A stretch of DNA of 55,296 nt from CAIQPO01 sp964648275 (GCA_964648275.1 CAZYOB010000004.1:1-55296), one strand, 5' to 3'. Shown: positions 14,881 to 24,426, counted from the stretch's first letter. Translations and numbers: made by a program. Notes: generated by a model from the letters alone, not told the origin.

Positions 14881-16281
14881 ATGCTTAAGATCTATAACAG
14901 CCTATCAAGGCAAATCGAGGAGATAAAACCAATCCATTCAGGTGAAATCGGTATGTATGCTTGTGGTCCAACCGTATATGACTTTACCCATATTGGACAT
15001 GGCAGGAAGTATGTGAACGATGATATTTTAAGAAGAGTATTGGTGGTAATCGAAGAATTAAAAGTGACTCATGTCCAGAATGTCACTGATGTAGGTCATC
15101 TAGTCTCCGATTCGGATACGGGTGAAGACAAGATGGAAAAGGGTGCCAAGAAAGCAGGAAAGACAGTTTGGGAAGTGGCCGAGGAGTTTACAGAGTACTT
15201 CAGGAAAACAATGAAGGATCTTAATGTTTTACCGCCGACGGTCGAGTGCAAGGCGACCGATCACATTCAGGAGCAAATCAATCTGATTAAAACTATCTTG
15301 GAAAAAGGACACGCTTACGAAACTGATGAAGCGGTATATTTCGATGTAAGTAGTTTCCCAGATTACGGTCAGCTTTTTGGTCAGACTTTGGATGAAAAAT
15401 TGGTGGGTGCTCGCGATGAGGTGGAGACAGAGACGCTGAAGAGGAATCCGGCAGATTTTGCTTTATGGTTTAAGAGAGTAGGGAAGTTCGCGGATCACAG
15501 TATGTATTGGCCAAGTCCTTGGGGAGACGGATTTCCGGGATGGCACATCGAGTGTAGTGCCATGAGCATGAAGTACCTGGGAGAGCAGTTTGAGATTCAC
15601 ACCGGTGGAGAAGATCATCTGTCGATCCATCATCCAAATGAGATCGCTCAAAGTGAGTCGGCTACGGGGAAAAAACCATTTGTGAAGTACTGGTTCCATA
15701 GTATCTTTTTGATGGTTGATGGAAAGAAGATGGGTAAGAGTTTGGGAAATTATTTGCGGGTGGAGGACGTGGTGGCAAAGGGATTTTCGGCTCTGGCTTT
15801 GAGATATTACTTTTTGTCGACCCATTATCGGAAACAGATGAACTTTACTTGGGAGGGACTAAATAGTGCACAGAGTGCACTGAATAGACTTAATGAATTA
15901 GTCGGCAATTTGACAGGTGAGATCGAACCTGATGGATGGTCCGCCGAGGGGGAGGGATATTACAAAAAATTTGTGGCAGCAGTCGAGGATGACTTAAATA
16001 CTCCTCAAGCTTTGGCAGCAATTTGGGAGATGATGAAGAGTGATATCAGCGATCAGGCCAAAAAGAATTTAATAGCGATCTTTAATCAGGTATTGGGGTT
16101 AGAACTGGGAACAATAGAAGAAGTTGAGATTCCGGTTGAAATCAAGGAATTGATGAAGGAGAGGGAGAAAGCAAAAGAAGTAAAGGATTATGCTGCCAGT
16201 GACGTTATAAGGGAACAGATAAATGCAGCGGGGTATCAGATCAAGGATGCTCCCGAGGGAACGACAGTAGTGAAGAAGTAG
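14881..16281 (+). CDS. cysS: Cysteinyl-tRNA synthetase
   Basis: Charges tRNA-Cys. Class I signatures: CGPTVYDFTHIGHGR near 28-42 (HIGH), zinc ligand region WHIECSAMS and GGEDHLSIHH, and KMGKS in KKMGKSLGN as the KMSKS motif. The DALR and C-terminal anticodon-binding helices are present, so at 466 aa this is a full synthetase and not the shorter MshC ligase. It follows the LmbE-type gene by 2 nt. Confidence 0.97.
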   Translation: MLKIYNSLSRQIEEIKPIHSGEIGMYACGPTVYDFTHIGHGRKYVNDDILRRVLVVIEELKVTHVQNVTDVGHLVSDSDTGEDKMEKGAKKAGKTVWEVAEEFTEYFRKTMKDLNVLPPTVECKATDHIQEQINLIKTILEKGHAYETDEAVYFDVSSFPDYGQLFGQTLDEKLVGARDEVETETLKRNPADFALWFKRVGKFADHSMYWPSPWGDGFPGWHIECSAMSMKYLGEQFEIHTGGEDHLSIHHPNEIAQSESATGKKPFVKYWFHSIFLMVDGKKMGKSLGNYLRVEDVVAKGFSALALRYYFLSTHYRKQMNFTWEGLNSAQSALNRLNELVGNLTGEIEPDGWSAEGEGYYKKFVAAVEDDLNTPQALAAIWEMMKSDISDQAKKNLIAIFNQVLGLELGTIEEVEIPVEIKELMKEREKAKEVKDYAASDVIREQINAAGYQIKDAPEGTTVVKK

Positions 16282-16291
16282 ATATTTGATT

Positions 16292-16297
16292 TATACT
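16292..16297 (+). promoter_or_regulatory. -10 element (TATACT)
   Basis: TATACT 7 nt before the ATG at 16305; near-leaderless spacing. Confidence 0.4.
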
Positions 16298-16304
16298 GAT
16301 ATTA

Positions 16305-16853
16305 ATGAGACGTTTAGTTTCCTTGTTCGTTTTGATGTTGGCAGCCGAGGCGGGAATATGGAGTCTGGGCAAGACAGGATACTTCAATCGTTACAAGGTA
16401 TTGGGTGAGACGACCAGCGCTGATTCACGGATAGCATCACTCGAAAAGCGAGTTTACCAATTGGAAAAAATTACCGGTCTGATTAAATCCAAATCGGCCA
16501 CTACGGCCATCAAAGAATCTTTCGTGTCGCTTAGTGGAGGGAGTGCAGAGGGATACGACTGGACAAAACTTTCAGGGTCTGATTTTACTTTTGACCTGAG
16601 CCTTTACGGCAATGCAAACGTGACTTGGGAGGGGTGGATGGATAACGGATTGGGGAGCGTGCGATTGTATGATGACACCAATCACAGAGCAGTCGATGGA
16701 AGTGAAGTAATGGTGGTTAGCGGGAAGAAATCCAGTTTTTATTCGAAACCGTTATCTATTTGGAGAGGTCAGAACCAGTATCATTTGGAAATTAAGAGTC
16801 TTTCGGGACAAGTGACGGTAACACAGCCCAGATTGAAGATCTTAGTTAAGTAG
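16305..16853 (+). CDS. Membrane-anchored coiled-coil plus beta-sandwich hypothetical protein
   Basis: 182 aa. An N-terminal signal anchor (residues 3-24), a short coiled coil (ASLEKRVYQLEKITGLI), and a C-terminal domain of about 110 residues with regular beta strands and many Gly, Trp and Tyr residues. Probably exported and anchored on the cell surface with the beta domain outside. No specific family recognised. It lies between cysS and archease on opposite strands. Confidence 0.75.
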   Translation: MRRLVSLFVLMLAAEAGIWSLGKTGYFNRYKVLGETTSADSRIASLEKRVYQLEKITGLIKSKSATTAIKESFVSLSGGSAEGYDWTKLSGSDFTFDLSLYGNANVTWEGWMDNGLGSVRLYDDTNHRAVDGSEVMVVSGKKSSFYSKPLSIWRGQNQYHLEIKSLSGQVTVTQPRLKILVK

Positions 16854-16862
16854 ATAATATCC

Positions 16863-17300
16863 TTACAGAGACCCTTGTATGTCGAAGATGATGACTGTCT
16901 CATATTTTCCTTCAAGATTTTTTATGACATTGGCTTCATGACGAGAGACTGCTTTAATGTCTTCGGCAAATTTATCAACAGGATGGCCGGTAAGTTGGGC
17001 GTCGATATGAGTAGCAGTGAGATTGATGATATCCAGTTGGCAGTAGATGGCGTCGTTGATCGACGAAATGTTCAAGATTTCGGACAAAAAATTAATCAAA
17101 AGTGATGTGGTGTCGGAGGAGCTGATGTGAACTGGTTGGATCATGGCTTTGGAGACACGGTGGTCTTTGTCAGAGCAACCTTGAGGACGGATGATGTGGT
17201 AAAGGCCTTTGTAGGCGGAGGTGAAAAGGTCCTTGAGATCATCACCTACGACAAACAAGCGTATATCAGCAATGTGCGGTTCAAGTTTGAAAAAAGTCAT
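16863..17300 (-). CDS. Archease
   Basis: Archease activates the RtcB RNA ligase by aiding its guanylylation and turnover. The 145-aa protein shows the family start PHIADIRLFVVGDDLKDLF (like HTADIGIEV), LLINFLSEIL, and the C-terminal HEANVIKNLEGKYETVIIFDI. TATAAT on the minus strand lies 8 nt before the ATG. No rtcB is in the window, so the partner must lie elsewhere. Confidence 0.85.
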   Translation of the reverse strand: MTFFKLEPHIADIRLFVVGDDLKDLFTSAYKGLYHIIRPQGCSDKDHRVSKAMIQPVHISSSDTTSLLINFLSEILNISSINDAIYCQLDIINLTATHIDAQLTGHPVDKFAEDIKAVSRHEANVIKNLEGKYETVIIFDIQGSL

Positions 17301-17341
17301 TGTGATTTATTATACATATACGGGTATATGTAGACGGAGGA

Positions 17342-18067
17342 TTACGAGGGGAGAAGAACATAGTAGATTCCGACCAGGAGCAAGCCGATGGAGACCAGTG
17401 CCCTGAAAGATTTTTGAGGAACGTAATTGATGAGAATTTTAGCTAAATAGGCTCCCAAGAGTGAAACAGGAAGACATAGAAGTAGGGTGATAGACAATTG
17501 AGAGTTGAGACGTACTCCGCTTAAAAGATATTGGGAGACACGGCCGGTGTCGATAAGAAGACCAATAGCGCCTGAGGTAAAAATGAAGACTGACTTGGGG
17601 AGATCAAAACCAGCGAGAAACGCACTTCTAACTGCACCACCAGCACCAAAAAGACCGGCAAAAAAACCTGAAAGAACTCCTCCTGTAATAGCGTTTCTAC
17701 TGGAGGCTTTGGCTTTCCAGTTTGGTCTTAAGAATATAAAGGCAACATAAAGACTGAGAAAAAGCCCGAGAGATCTCTTGAGAAGACTTTCAGGAATGAC
17801 GATGGGAAGATAACCGGCAAAGAAACTAATAATAACGCCCGGGATGCCAAAGAGAAGAATAAGTTTAAAGTCCAGACCCTTCTTAAAAAATATCATTTTC
17901 CAGATATCTCCAAACCAGTGGACTATTCCAGCAAATAACAGGGCTTGAGAGAAGGGGAGGAAGAGTGATAGAGCGGGAACCATAATGGTGGAAGTACCAA
18001 AGCCCGTGCCGGTACCAAAAATGGATGAGAGAAGTGTCAAAAGTAAGAACGATGACAGGCTAATCAT
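17342..18067 (-). CDS. TauE/SafE (TSUP) family membrane transporter
   Basis: Family members export sulfite, sulfoacetate or related organosulfur anions. 241 aa with about eight hydrophobic segments, the duplicated four-helix plan and Gly-rich turns (FGTGTGFGTSTIMVPAL; GLFGAGGAVRSAF) typical of TSUP proteins. TAAGAT with a TGC extension stands exactly 6 nt upstream of the ATG. Substrate unknown. Confidence 0.85.
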   Translation of the reverse strand: MISLSSFLLLTLLSSIFGTGTGFGTSTIMVPALSLFLPFSQALLFAGIVHWFGDIWKMIFFKKGLDFKLILLFGIPGVIISFFAGYLPIVIPESLLKRSLGLFLSLYVAFIFLRPNWKAKASSRNAITGGVLSGFFAGLFGAGGAVRSAFLAGFDLPKSVFIFTSGAIGLLIDTGRVSQYLLSGVRLNSQLSITLLLCLPVSLLGAYLAKILINYVPQKSFRALVSIGLLLVGIYYVLLPS

Positions 18068-18073
18068 TAAAAT

Positions 18074-18079
18074 ATCTTA
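18074..18079 (-). promoter_or_regulatory. Extended -10 (TGC-TAAGAT), leaderless spacing
   Basis: Minus strand TAAGAT, 6 nt, then ATG at 18067. Confidence 0.55.
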
Positions 18080-18109
18080 GCACTGAAGCGGGGGCAAGAG
18101 GTGAATATC

Positions 18110-18138
18110 TTGACGTGTAGGTAAAATTCGATTAATCT
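18110..18138 (+). promoter_or_regulatory. Promoter of the 18147 gene
   Basis: TTGACG (18110-18115), 17 nt, TAATCT (18133-18138), 8 nt before the ATG. Confidence 0.5.
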
Positions 18139-18146
18139 GAATTAGT

Positions 18147-18473
18147 ATGAAAAAATCTAAAGTGACAGGAGGCAGTGGATTACCAAAGAATGTAGCGGCG
18201 CTACTTTCTTATGTATTGGGATTCGTTAGTGGTTTTGTCTTTTTGTTAATCGAGAAAGATAAGTTCGTCAGATTCCATGCTTTTCAATCTATATTTACTT
18301 CATTGGCGGCATTTTTAATCCAGACAGGTCTATCTATGTTCAGGTTATACTCACTTTCGGAATTGGTCAGTTATGTGACCTTTGGTGTGTTTATTGTCCT
18401 GATGATCAAGGCTTACAGAGGTGAGAAATACATGTTACCGGTGATCGGTGAGATGGCAGAAAAATACGCCTGA
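18147..18473 (+). CDS. Small membrane protein, DUF4870/Tic20-like
   Basis: 108 aa with three hydrophobic helices (about 15-36, 45-65, 70-90). The pattern LPKNVAALLSYVLGFVSGFVFLL followed by DKFVRFHAFQSI is the typical start of DUF4870/Tic20-like small membrane proteins. Complete: the TGA is directly before the assembly gap at 18475. Function unknown. Confidence 0.75.
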   Translation: MKKSKVTGGSGLPKNVAALLSYVLGFVSGFVFLLIEKDKFVRFHAFQSIFTSLAAFLIQTGLSMFRLYSLSELVSYVTFGVFIVLMIKAYRGEKYMLPVIGEMAEKYA

Positions 18474-18474
18474 G

Positions 18475-18574
18475 NNNNNNNNNNNNNNNNNNNNNNNNNN
18501 NNNNNNNNNNNNNNNNNNNNNNNNNNNNNNNNNNNNNNNNNNNNNNNNNNNNNNNNNNNNNNNNNNNNNNNNNN
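18475..18574. other. Assembly gap (100 N)
   Basis: Exactly 100 N, the usual placeholder for unknown length. Flanks are the end of the plus-strand small membrane protein and the 3' part of the minus-strand surface protein. Confidence 0.99.
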
Positions 18575-21085
18575 TTTTTTATTCCTAAAACTCTTCATTG
18601 ATAGAATAAATATTACTGTAGTCAGTGTGACCACAATGGAAACCCATGCCCAGTTGGGGAGCCAGCTTTCTCTTACCTCTAATGTAGCAGATACACTAAA
18701 TTCGCGATTGTCACCGGTAACATTCAGAGTTTGCTCAACCTTATAGTCCTCATGAGAAACCATCAGTGTATGTTCACCTTTTTCAACATTGGCGAAAAGC
18801 ACCTGCCCATTTTCATCAGTCGTCCCATATTTTGGATCTGAATGCAGTTCAACATGGGCTCCAACTAGAGGTTTTCCTAATAGTATTAATGTCACTAAAA
18901 CATCATGAGTTTGTAATTCATTTTCTTCTTCCTCCTCTTCCTCACCCTTCCCTTCTTGAGGTATACTCAGGTCTAATTTGCTGATGAAGAGTGAATCGTC
19001 AAATATACGACTAGAAAACTCAGATATTCTTGCTGTAACTGTGGATATAATCTGTGACCAGTCACCTGTGGCACAGCCATTTTGGCCTCTGACCTTGAAG
19101 TAATAGGTCGTTCCTGGTTGTAGGTATTCAATGGTATAGTTTTGAACACCATCACTGCCGAGCACTAATTGAACTCCGTGTTCTTCTGCTGATGCATTGG
19201 TTGCGTAGCTAATAAAGTATGTGTCTACATTTGACAAAGGAGTAAAAAAAACTTTGGCAGTATTCTCCGTTGTAGTAATTTGAAATACAAATGGTGTACC
19301 TGTTGGCTGAGCGTCTGAACATGTTTGCGGAGAACTATTGTTGGATGTATCTGATGACGAAGCTTGAGAAGTCGGCGTTTGGGTAGGTGTTGGAGTTGGA
19401 GTCGGTGTTGGTGTTGGAGTTGGAGCTACACTTGTAGTAAAGCTTTGTGTAGTAGTCCAACCACTGGTAAGGGTGCTATCACTTACTCTTGCTCGCCAAT
19501 AATAGGTGATGTTTTCATCTAGACTCGCTTGTGCACTGTAGCTTATTTGATCTCCGGCAGTAAACGGGGTAGTATCACCACCATCGACACTACTAGTAAA
19601 ACCTGCGTCACTAGTGCTATTAGCTTCTTCTAAAGTAAACAACTCATATATGTTAAAGTGCAGATCCCAATCAGAATGGGCTCCATGATTGAATGCGCTA
19701 AATCCGTCATGGTAGATATTTCCACCATGCAGTGATCCACCATTTAAAACATCTCCTGACCATGCCCATGTATTGTTTTCAAGATTGTTGTTGGGAATCC
19801 AGTCACTACAGACTAAATAATTTGCTCCAGCTTCAAAGCGAATCTGATTTGCTCCTGATGCCGCAAAATCAAAATCTCCTGATGCAAAACTTGCCCCAAG
19901 TACTACACCATCCGACTGTGCAAGCCAATTGATTGTCGGGGTGCCGGCTGTTGTTTGATTTGTAGGAACACCTGCGTTGGCTGGTGCACTCGAAGTACCA
20001 AAAATACCATCGTGTTCATAGATTCTTGCAAAGGCAGTCCCACTAGTATCCACGCGCGAATCTCCCAAAGGAAACACTGTTTTAGCCCATTTGCCTCCAA
20101 CAGCAGTAAAACTTTGACACATACGGTCATCAACTTGAATATTACCTTGCCATGTAGTTGCGGTTATTTCCGGTTGCGGGTGGAACGAACCCCCACCCCC
20201 ACCGCTAAAATTATCAGCGAGTATTACTCCTCCGGTAAAGTCGTTTGGGTTATCAGAGATTTGTATTTCATAGCTTAGATCATCGTTATCAGCATCTGAA
20301 CCAGTGAAATTGAATGTTGGTGTTGTACTAACACCAGTGGCTGCATCAGAAGGACTATTGAGGGTAATTGTCGGGACATTAAAAATTGGTGAAACACCAG
20401 GAGTTACCGCCCATAGAATAGAAACATATGGACTTGTATTGCCACTACCAGTAATGCTTCCTGTTGCACCAGCGGTTGTCTTAACACCGGAATCAGCTGC
20501 GTGGCTAATTTGTGTGACTGTGTTTGACAGAGTTGCGTTTGGAGTATAGACACTATCACTACTTACCCAATCTAGACAGCCAAGGAGAAGAGCATCATTT
20601 GTATTGGTTGTAATGCTGTTATAAATACGAGAAGTTGTCGCCCCGCTAACTCTTGAGCTTGGAGTAGCGTCACTTGGTGATGCGTCTGCACCGGAAATAC
20701 GCCACATGACACCTCTTCGTGCGGCGAGGTTATTGACTGAGCTAATAGTGAAAACGGCTGGGTCGTTATCACCCGGTTGCCAGAAACGGTATAACATGCC
20801 AATTTTAGGATTTGTGCCTCCTCCTCCAGCAGTGATCACATGTGTCCAGCCTGCTGCTGACATGTTAGAGGTGTCATTACCAGCTGCAGCCACGCAAGCA
20901 ACAAGCAGATTCCCCGAAATGACTCCTGATGGAAGACTGATAGATAGCGTGGTACCAATTCCGCTAATTGAACCGGTTGAACTAAAAGACTCAAGTGCTG
21001 GTGACTGGGCGAGCACAGGGGTTGGCATGTAGCTACTAAAAAGCAAGAATGAAAACGTTGTGATTAGTACTTTTTTTAACAACAT
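18575..21085 (-). CDS. Large secreted multidomain surface protein (3' end in gap)
   Basis: About 837 residues are seen. A signal peptide (1-26, ending VLAQ) is followed by a concanavalin-like beta domain, a fibronectin-type segment (TITLNSPSDAATGVSTTPTF) at about 240-290, a large beta domain, a second Fn3-like piece ending in QSFTTS, a Pro-Thr repeat linker near 555-572, another Fn3 (PLSNVDTYFISYATN), an acidic Glu run, a carboxypeptidase-regulatory-like domain (GKPLVGAHVELHSDP) and a C-terminal membrane helix followed by KSFRNKK. The architecture says cell-surface anchored with the bulk outside. The stop lies in or just beyond the N gap; the apparent continuation across the gap is antisense to another gene. 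Base use is AT-richer than the neighbours, which could mean transfer. Confidence 0.85.
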
Positions 21086-21330
21086 GTAGCTTTCATAATG
21101 CTAACATGTTATGTGGGTAGAATCCACCAAAAAGGCTTAAATTTTTAAAGCGGGTCGAGCTAAAAAAAGATAACTTTCTTTATCGATAGCTACTTTTTGA
21201 TTTGGCCGAAAAGTTGGGATATGAACCTGGGCGTAGGATTGTCTGCCTGCTAATTGTGGGGATATCCTCGTTGTTTCTCATAGAGTCACTTATATGCATA
21301 AATAATTGGTAATTGCCTTGCAGATATTGA

Positions 21331-21336
21331 TATACT
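21331..21336 (+). promoter_or_regulatory. Extended -10 (TGA-TATACT)
   Basis: TATACT 7 nt before the ATG at 21344. Confidence 0.45.
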
Positions 21337-21343
21337 AGGCTTC

Positions 21344-22372
21344 ATGGAAAGAGCCGTATACTCACCATTTTCTAAAGAAATTGATGGGGGATTGGATGAG
21401 AGAAAAAGAGAAAGATATACCAGCTTGGTCTTAAGGGCCAAAGAAGCGAGCGCATATCCACATCAATCCGGATATTTTGTCAGAACTGCCGGACTGGCCA
21501 AAGATGGGACAGAGTATATAGGTGGAAACAAGGAGTATGCGCATAGTGACGCTTTTGTTCATGGGGAAACCGCTGTGCTTTCGGGGATGAAAGATATTAC
21601 AGATAGTCCGATGGAGGCGATTGCATGGTACAGGAGAGAAGGAGAATTGGTCACACCGGAGAGTTTGGGTCGTCCTTGTGGAAATTGCAGGGATGTAATG
21701 AGGGCATATTGCAGTCCCGAGTTAGTATTACTTAACGGAAACGAAACAGGTATTGTCTACACCCATCTATCAGATTTCTTGTTTGAGGATTTTTCCCGGA
21801 TTGACGTTGGTTCAATAAGACCATATCCTGCCTGGTCAGCATTACACGCGGCGAGAAGAGCAGTAGATGTATATTTGCCCGAGGATATGAAGAGCACGGT
21901 TTATGGGGCAGCTCTGGAAGCAGAGGACGGAACTATTTGGCAGGGGATCCAATACACCAACGTGGGATATGACGCGATTACTCCGGTGATGAGTGCGGTT
22001 ATTAATTGGATGAACAGTTATCCATCAGGACATGTTTCCGACAGACATTTGAGATTGAAAAAACTGGTGATCGCTTCCGAGGGTGGAGTCCCGAGTCCGT
22101 TTTATCGTGACAGACAGGCAATATTGGAATTGGATGAGATATTGAGAATCTATACAGGGAATCCAAATCCGTTGCGAGTGGAGATAATACAGGCTAAAGA
22201 TTCGGTACGTGGATGGGCAGAGGCTGTAGAGGCATTTGAAACTAACGTGGAAGAGATGTTGCCACATCCGTTCTCGCCTGGGGCATTCCGGATGGATGAC
22301 GTGATGATGGCTCAGCTTGTCAAGCTGATCGGCGAAAATGATTTGGCGAAGATAATGGAAAAAAGATCCTGA
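21344..22372 (+). CDS. Duplicated cytidine-deaminase-fold protein
   Basis: 342 aa. The N-terminal half carries a zinc deaminase signature: HGE at 73-75 and PCGNC at 111-115, as in cytidine/deoxycytidylate deaminases. The C-terminal half repeats the same pattern (VYGAALEAEDGTIWQG vs VRTAGLAKDGTEYIGG) but has lost the His, Glu and Cys ligands, like the inactive second domain of E. coli-type Cdd. It is more divergent than standard Cdd, so the substrate could be a free nucleoside or something else. Predicted near-leaderless. Confidence 0.75.
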   Translation: MERAVYSPFSKEIDGGLDERKRERYTSLVLRAKEASAYPHQSGYFVRTAGLAKDGTEYIGGNKEYAHSDAFVHGETAVLSGMKDITDSPMEAIAWYRREGELVTPESLGRPCGNCRDVMRAYCSPELVLLNGNETGIVYTHLSDFLFEDFSRIDVGSIRPYPAWSALHAARRAVDVYLPEDMKSTVYGAALEAEDGTIWQGIQYTNVGYDAITPVMSAVINWMNSYPSGHVSDRHLRLKKLVIASEGGVPSPFYRDRQAILELDEILRIYTGNPNPLRVEIIQAKDSVRGWAEAVEAFETNVEEMLPHPFSPGAFRMDDVMMAQLVKLIGENDLAKIMEKRS

Positions 22373-22428
22373 TGTTAATGTAAAATACGGCTAAAGATCT
22401 TTAACATTCTTTGCAAAGGGAGGTATGA

Positions 22429-23164
22429 GTGGAGAGAAAAGAGCGATTAGTGAAAATTAATCGGGTTTTAATTCTGACCATGTTCCTGAACCTGTCCGTT
22501 TGCCTACTCAAGGTGGTCCTGGGTTTGGTGACCGGGTCACTTACAATTATGGCCGACGGGTTACATTCCCTGGGAGATACCCTCTCCAATATTGTGGGAA
22601 TGGTGGGTATCAAGTTGGCACAAAAGCAGCCGGACAAGAAGTATCCATATGGATATGAAAAGTTTGAGGCAGTAGCTACCTTAATTNNNNNNNNNNNNNN
22701 NNNNNNNNNNNNNNNNNNNNNNNNNNNNNNNNNNNNNNNNNNNNNNNNNNNNNNNNNNNNNNNNNNNNNNNNNNNNNNNNNNNNNNGGAGTGATCACTAT
22801 CATTGTTGGCCTGTTTATTTTGAAGGTGATCATCGACATTATTATCTCGACCGTGAAGGTATTGGCAGACGGTCAGATAATTGACCCAGAGGAAGTGGAA
22901 AAAATTGTTTTATCAGTACCCGGAGCCAGATTCTGTCATTCCATCCGTTCGCGGGGTAGGGAAGATGCTTTTTATATTGATCTTCATCTGGGAGTCGATC
23001 CTAATATTAGTGTCGAGGAAGCTCATGACGAAATATGTCACAGTGTGAAGCTTGCCTTGGAAGAACACTATTCCACACTTAAGTCGGCTCAGATACACAT
23101 CGAGCCGGATAATGAGTCGGGAAGACACCGGAGCAGAAGTGTGTTTGCAAAGAACGAATCTTGA
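22429..23164 (+). CDS. CDF-family divalent metal cation exporter, interrupted by assembly gap
   Basis: Exports Zn2+ or related metals by proton antiport. The 5' part (86 aa) has two helices with the metal site HSLGD in MADGLHSLGDTLSN; the HxxxD pattern favours zinc. After the gap a helix (VITIIVGLFILKVIIDII) and the cytoplasmic dimerisation domain follow (GARFCHSIRSRG, DLHLGVDP, HDEICHSV, QIHIEP). The two parts are out of frame only because 100 N is a placeholder; about 80 residues are missing. The GTG start is fixed by GGGAGG 7 nt upstream; the ATG 4 nt earlier is in a closed frame. Confidence 0.9.
22687..22786. other. Assembly gap (100 N)
   Basis: 100 N inside the cation efflux gene; the real gap is probably about 200-250 bp judged from family length. 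Confidence 0.99.
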
Positions 23165-23168
23165 TCTC

Positions 23169-23193
23169 ATCCCCTCCATGTGAGGGGATTTTT
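23169..23193 (+). terminator. Intrinsic terminator
   Basis: ATCCCCTC / GAGGGGAT with CATGT loop, then TTTT. Ends the CDF gene. Confidence 0.9.
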
Positions 23194-23251
23194 ATATGAG
23201 AAGGTTCGGATAAGGATAGATAGAGGGGGCGCTAAATGATCATGGTCGGGG

Positions 23252-23257
23252 TAAAAT
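23252..23257 (+). promoter_or_regulatory. -10 element (TAAAAT), leaderless spacing
   Basis: TAAAAT, 6 nt (AGGGGG), ATG of ychF at 23264. Confidence 0.5.
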
Positions 23258-23263
23258 AGGGGG

Positions 23264-24310
23264 ATGAGTTTGAAGGTTGGGATTGTCGGTCTACCAAATG
23301 TGGGGAAATCCACTTTATTCAATGCCTTGTTAAAAAGGCAACAGGCTTTGGTGGCAAATTACCCATTTGCGACTATCGAGCCGAATGTGGGGGTAGTAGA
23401 AGTCCCCGACGAACGATTAAAGAAACTGTCAGAGATATCCAACAGCGGAAGGATCGTTCCGGCGACGGTTGAATTTGTAGATATCGCTGGATTGGTAGCA
23501 GGTGCCGCCAGTGGTGCCGGTCTGGGGAATAAATTCCTGACCCATATCAGAGAGTGTGATGTGATCTTGCAGGTATTAAGAGACTTTTCGGATAGCGAAA
23601 TCGTTAAAGAAGGAAGCGTCAATCCTGAAGAAGACTTCAAAGTAATCGAGATGGAGTTGATCCTGAAGGACCTGGAAACGGTGAGCAGGGTGCGTGAGGG
23701 TAAAGACCTGAGGGCCAAGGGGATGGAGAAGAAGAAAGTCGTGGTAGATAAGCTATTCGAAGGTCTGAATGACGGAAAGAGTGCCAGGGAAATACTAAGT
23801 ACTGAAGAGGAGAGGGAGCTTGCCGGAGACCTGTTCTTATTGACCGCCAAAAAACAACTAAAGGTATTCAATGTCAGCGAAGGCGATCCTAGACTCAAAG
23901 AGGATGGTGGAGAGGATCTATATATATGTGCAAAAGTGGAGTCAGAGCTGTCGTCTTTGTCTGAGGAAGACGCTAAACAATACTTGTCGGAGTTAGGGAT
24001 CAAGGAGTCCGGTTTGGACAAATTGATCAGAAAAGCCTACGAAACCCTTGGACTTATCAGCTTCTTAACAACCGGAGAGATGGAGAGTAGAGCGTGGACG
24101 ATCGAGAAGGGGACTAAGGCACCTCAAGCTGCAGGGGTGATCCATACCGATTTTGAGAAGAAGTTCATCAAGGCCAAAGCCTGTGATTACGATGAGTTTG
24201 TGGCTCTGGGGGGTTGGAAGAATGCGGCTGAGAAGGGGAAGGTGAGGTTCGAGGGTAAGGACTACATAATGAAGGATGGAGATGTGGTTGAGTTCATGAT
24301 AGGAGGCTGA
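23264..24310 (+). CDS. ychF: Ribosome-associated ATPase YchF/Ola1
   Basis: Obg-family protein that prefers ATP and binds the ribosome. G1 GLPNVGKST (8-16), switch region YPFATIEPNVGVVEVPD, G3 DIAGLV, and NVSE replacing the usual NKxD, which is the mark of YchF. The coiled-coil insertion and a C-terminal TGS domain (KGTKAPQAAGVIHTDFEKKF) complete it at 348 aa. Predicted leaderless start. Confidence 0.97.
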   Translation: MSLKVGIVGLPNVGKSTLFNALLKRQQALVANYPFATIEPNVGVVEVPDERLKKLSEISNSGRIVPATVEFVDIAGLVAGAASGAGLGNKFLTHIRECDVILQVLRDFSDSEIVKEGSVNPEEDFKVIEMELILKDLETVSRVREGKDLRAKGMEKKKVVVDKLFEGLNDGKSAREILSTEEERELAGDLFLLTAKKQLKVFNVSEGDPRLKEDGGEDLYICAKVESELSSLSEEDAKQYLSELGIKESGLDKLIRKAYETLGLISFLTTGEMESRAWTIEKGTKAPQAAGVIHTDFEKKFIKAKACDYDEFVALGGWKNAAEKGKVRFEGKDYIMKDGDVVEFMIGG

Positions 24311-24344
24311 TTTTTGCCTTGGAGAGGCTCTAACCCCCAGGAAG

Positions 24345-24373
24345 TTGACTTTTAGGAGGTCCTATAGTATATT
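24345..24373 (+). promoter_or_regulatory. Consensus promoter of the 24427 gene
   Basis: TTGACT (24345-24350), 17 nt, TATATT (24368-24373), then about 46 nt of leader with CGGAGGTTG before the ATG. Confidence 0.75.
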
Positions 24374-24426
24374 AGGCAGGTACTTTAAGCATACATTCTC
24401 TTCTATTTTCCTATACGGAGGTTGAA

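Noticed and set aside
18413..18574. Continuation of the surface-protein frame across the 100-N gap to 18413
   Set aside because: The residues after the gap are antisense to a complete plus-strand membrane protein gene; N runs read as open by default.
19370..19440. CRISPR-like or tandem repeat near 19400
   Set aside because: The GTTGGAGTTGG-like pattern is simply the Pro-Thr repeat linker of the surface protein read on the other strand.
22429..23164. Frameshift in the CDF gene
   Set aside because: The apparent frame change is caused by the arbitrary 100-N gap length.
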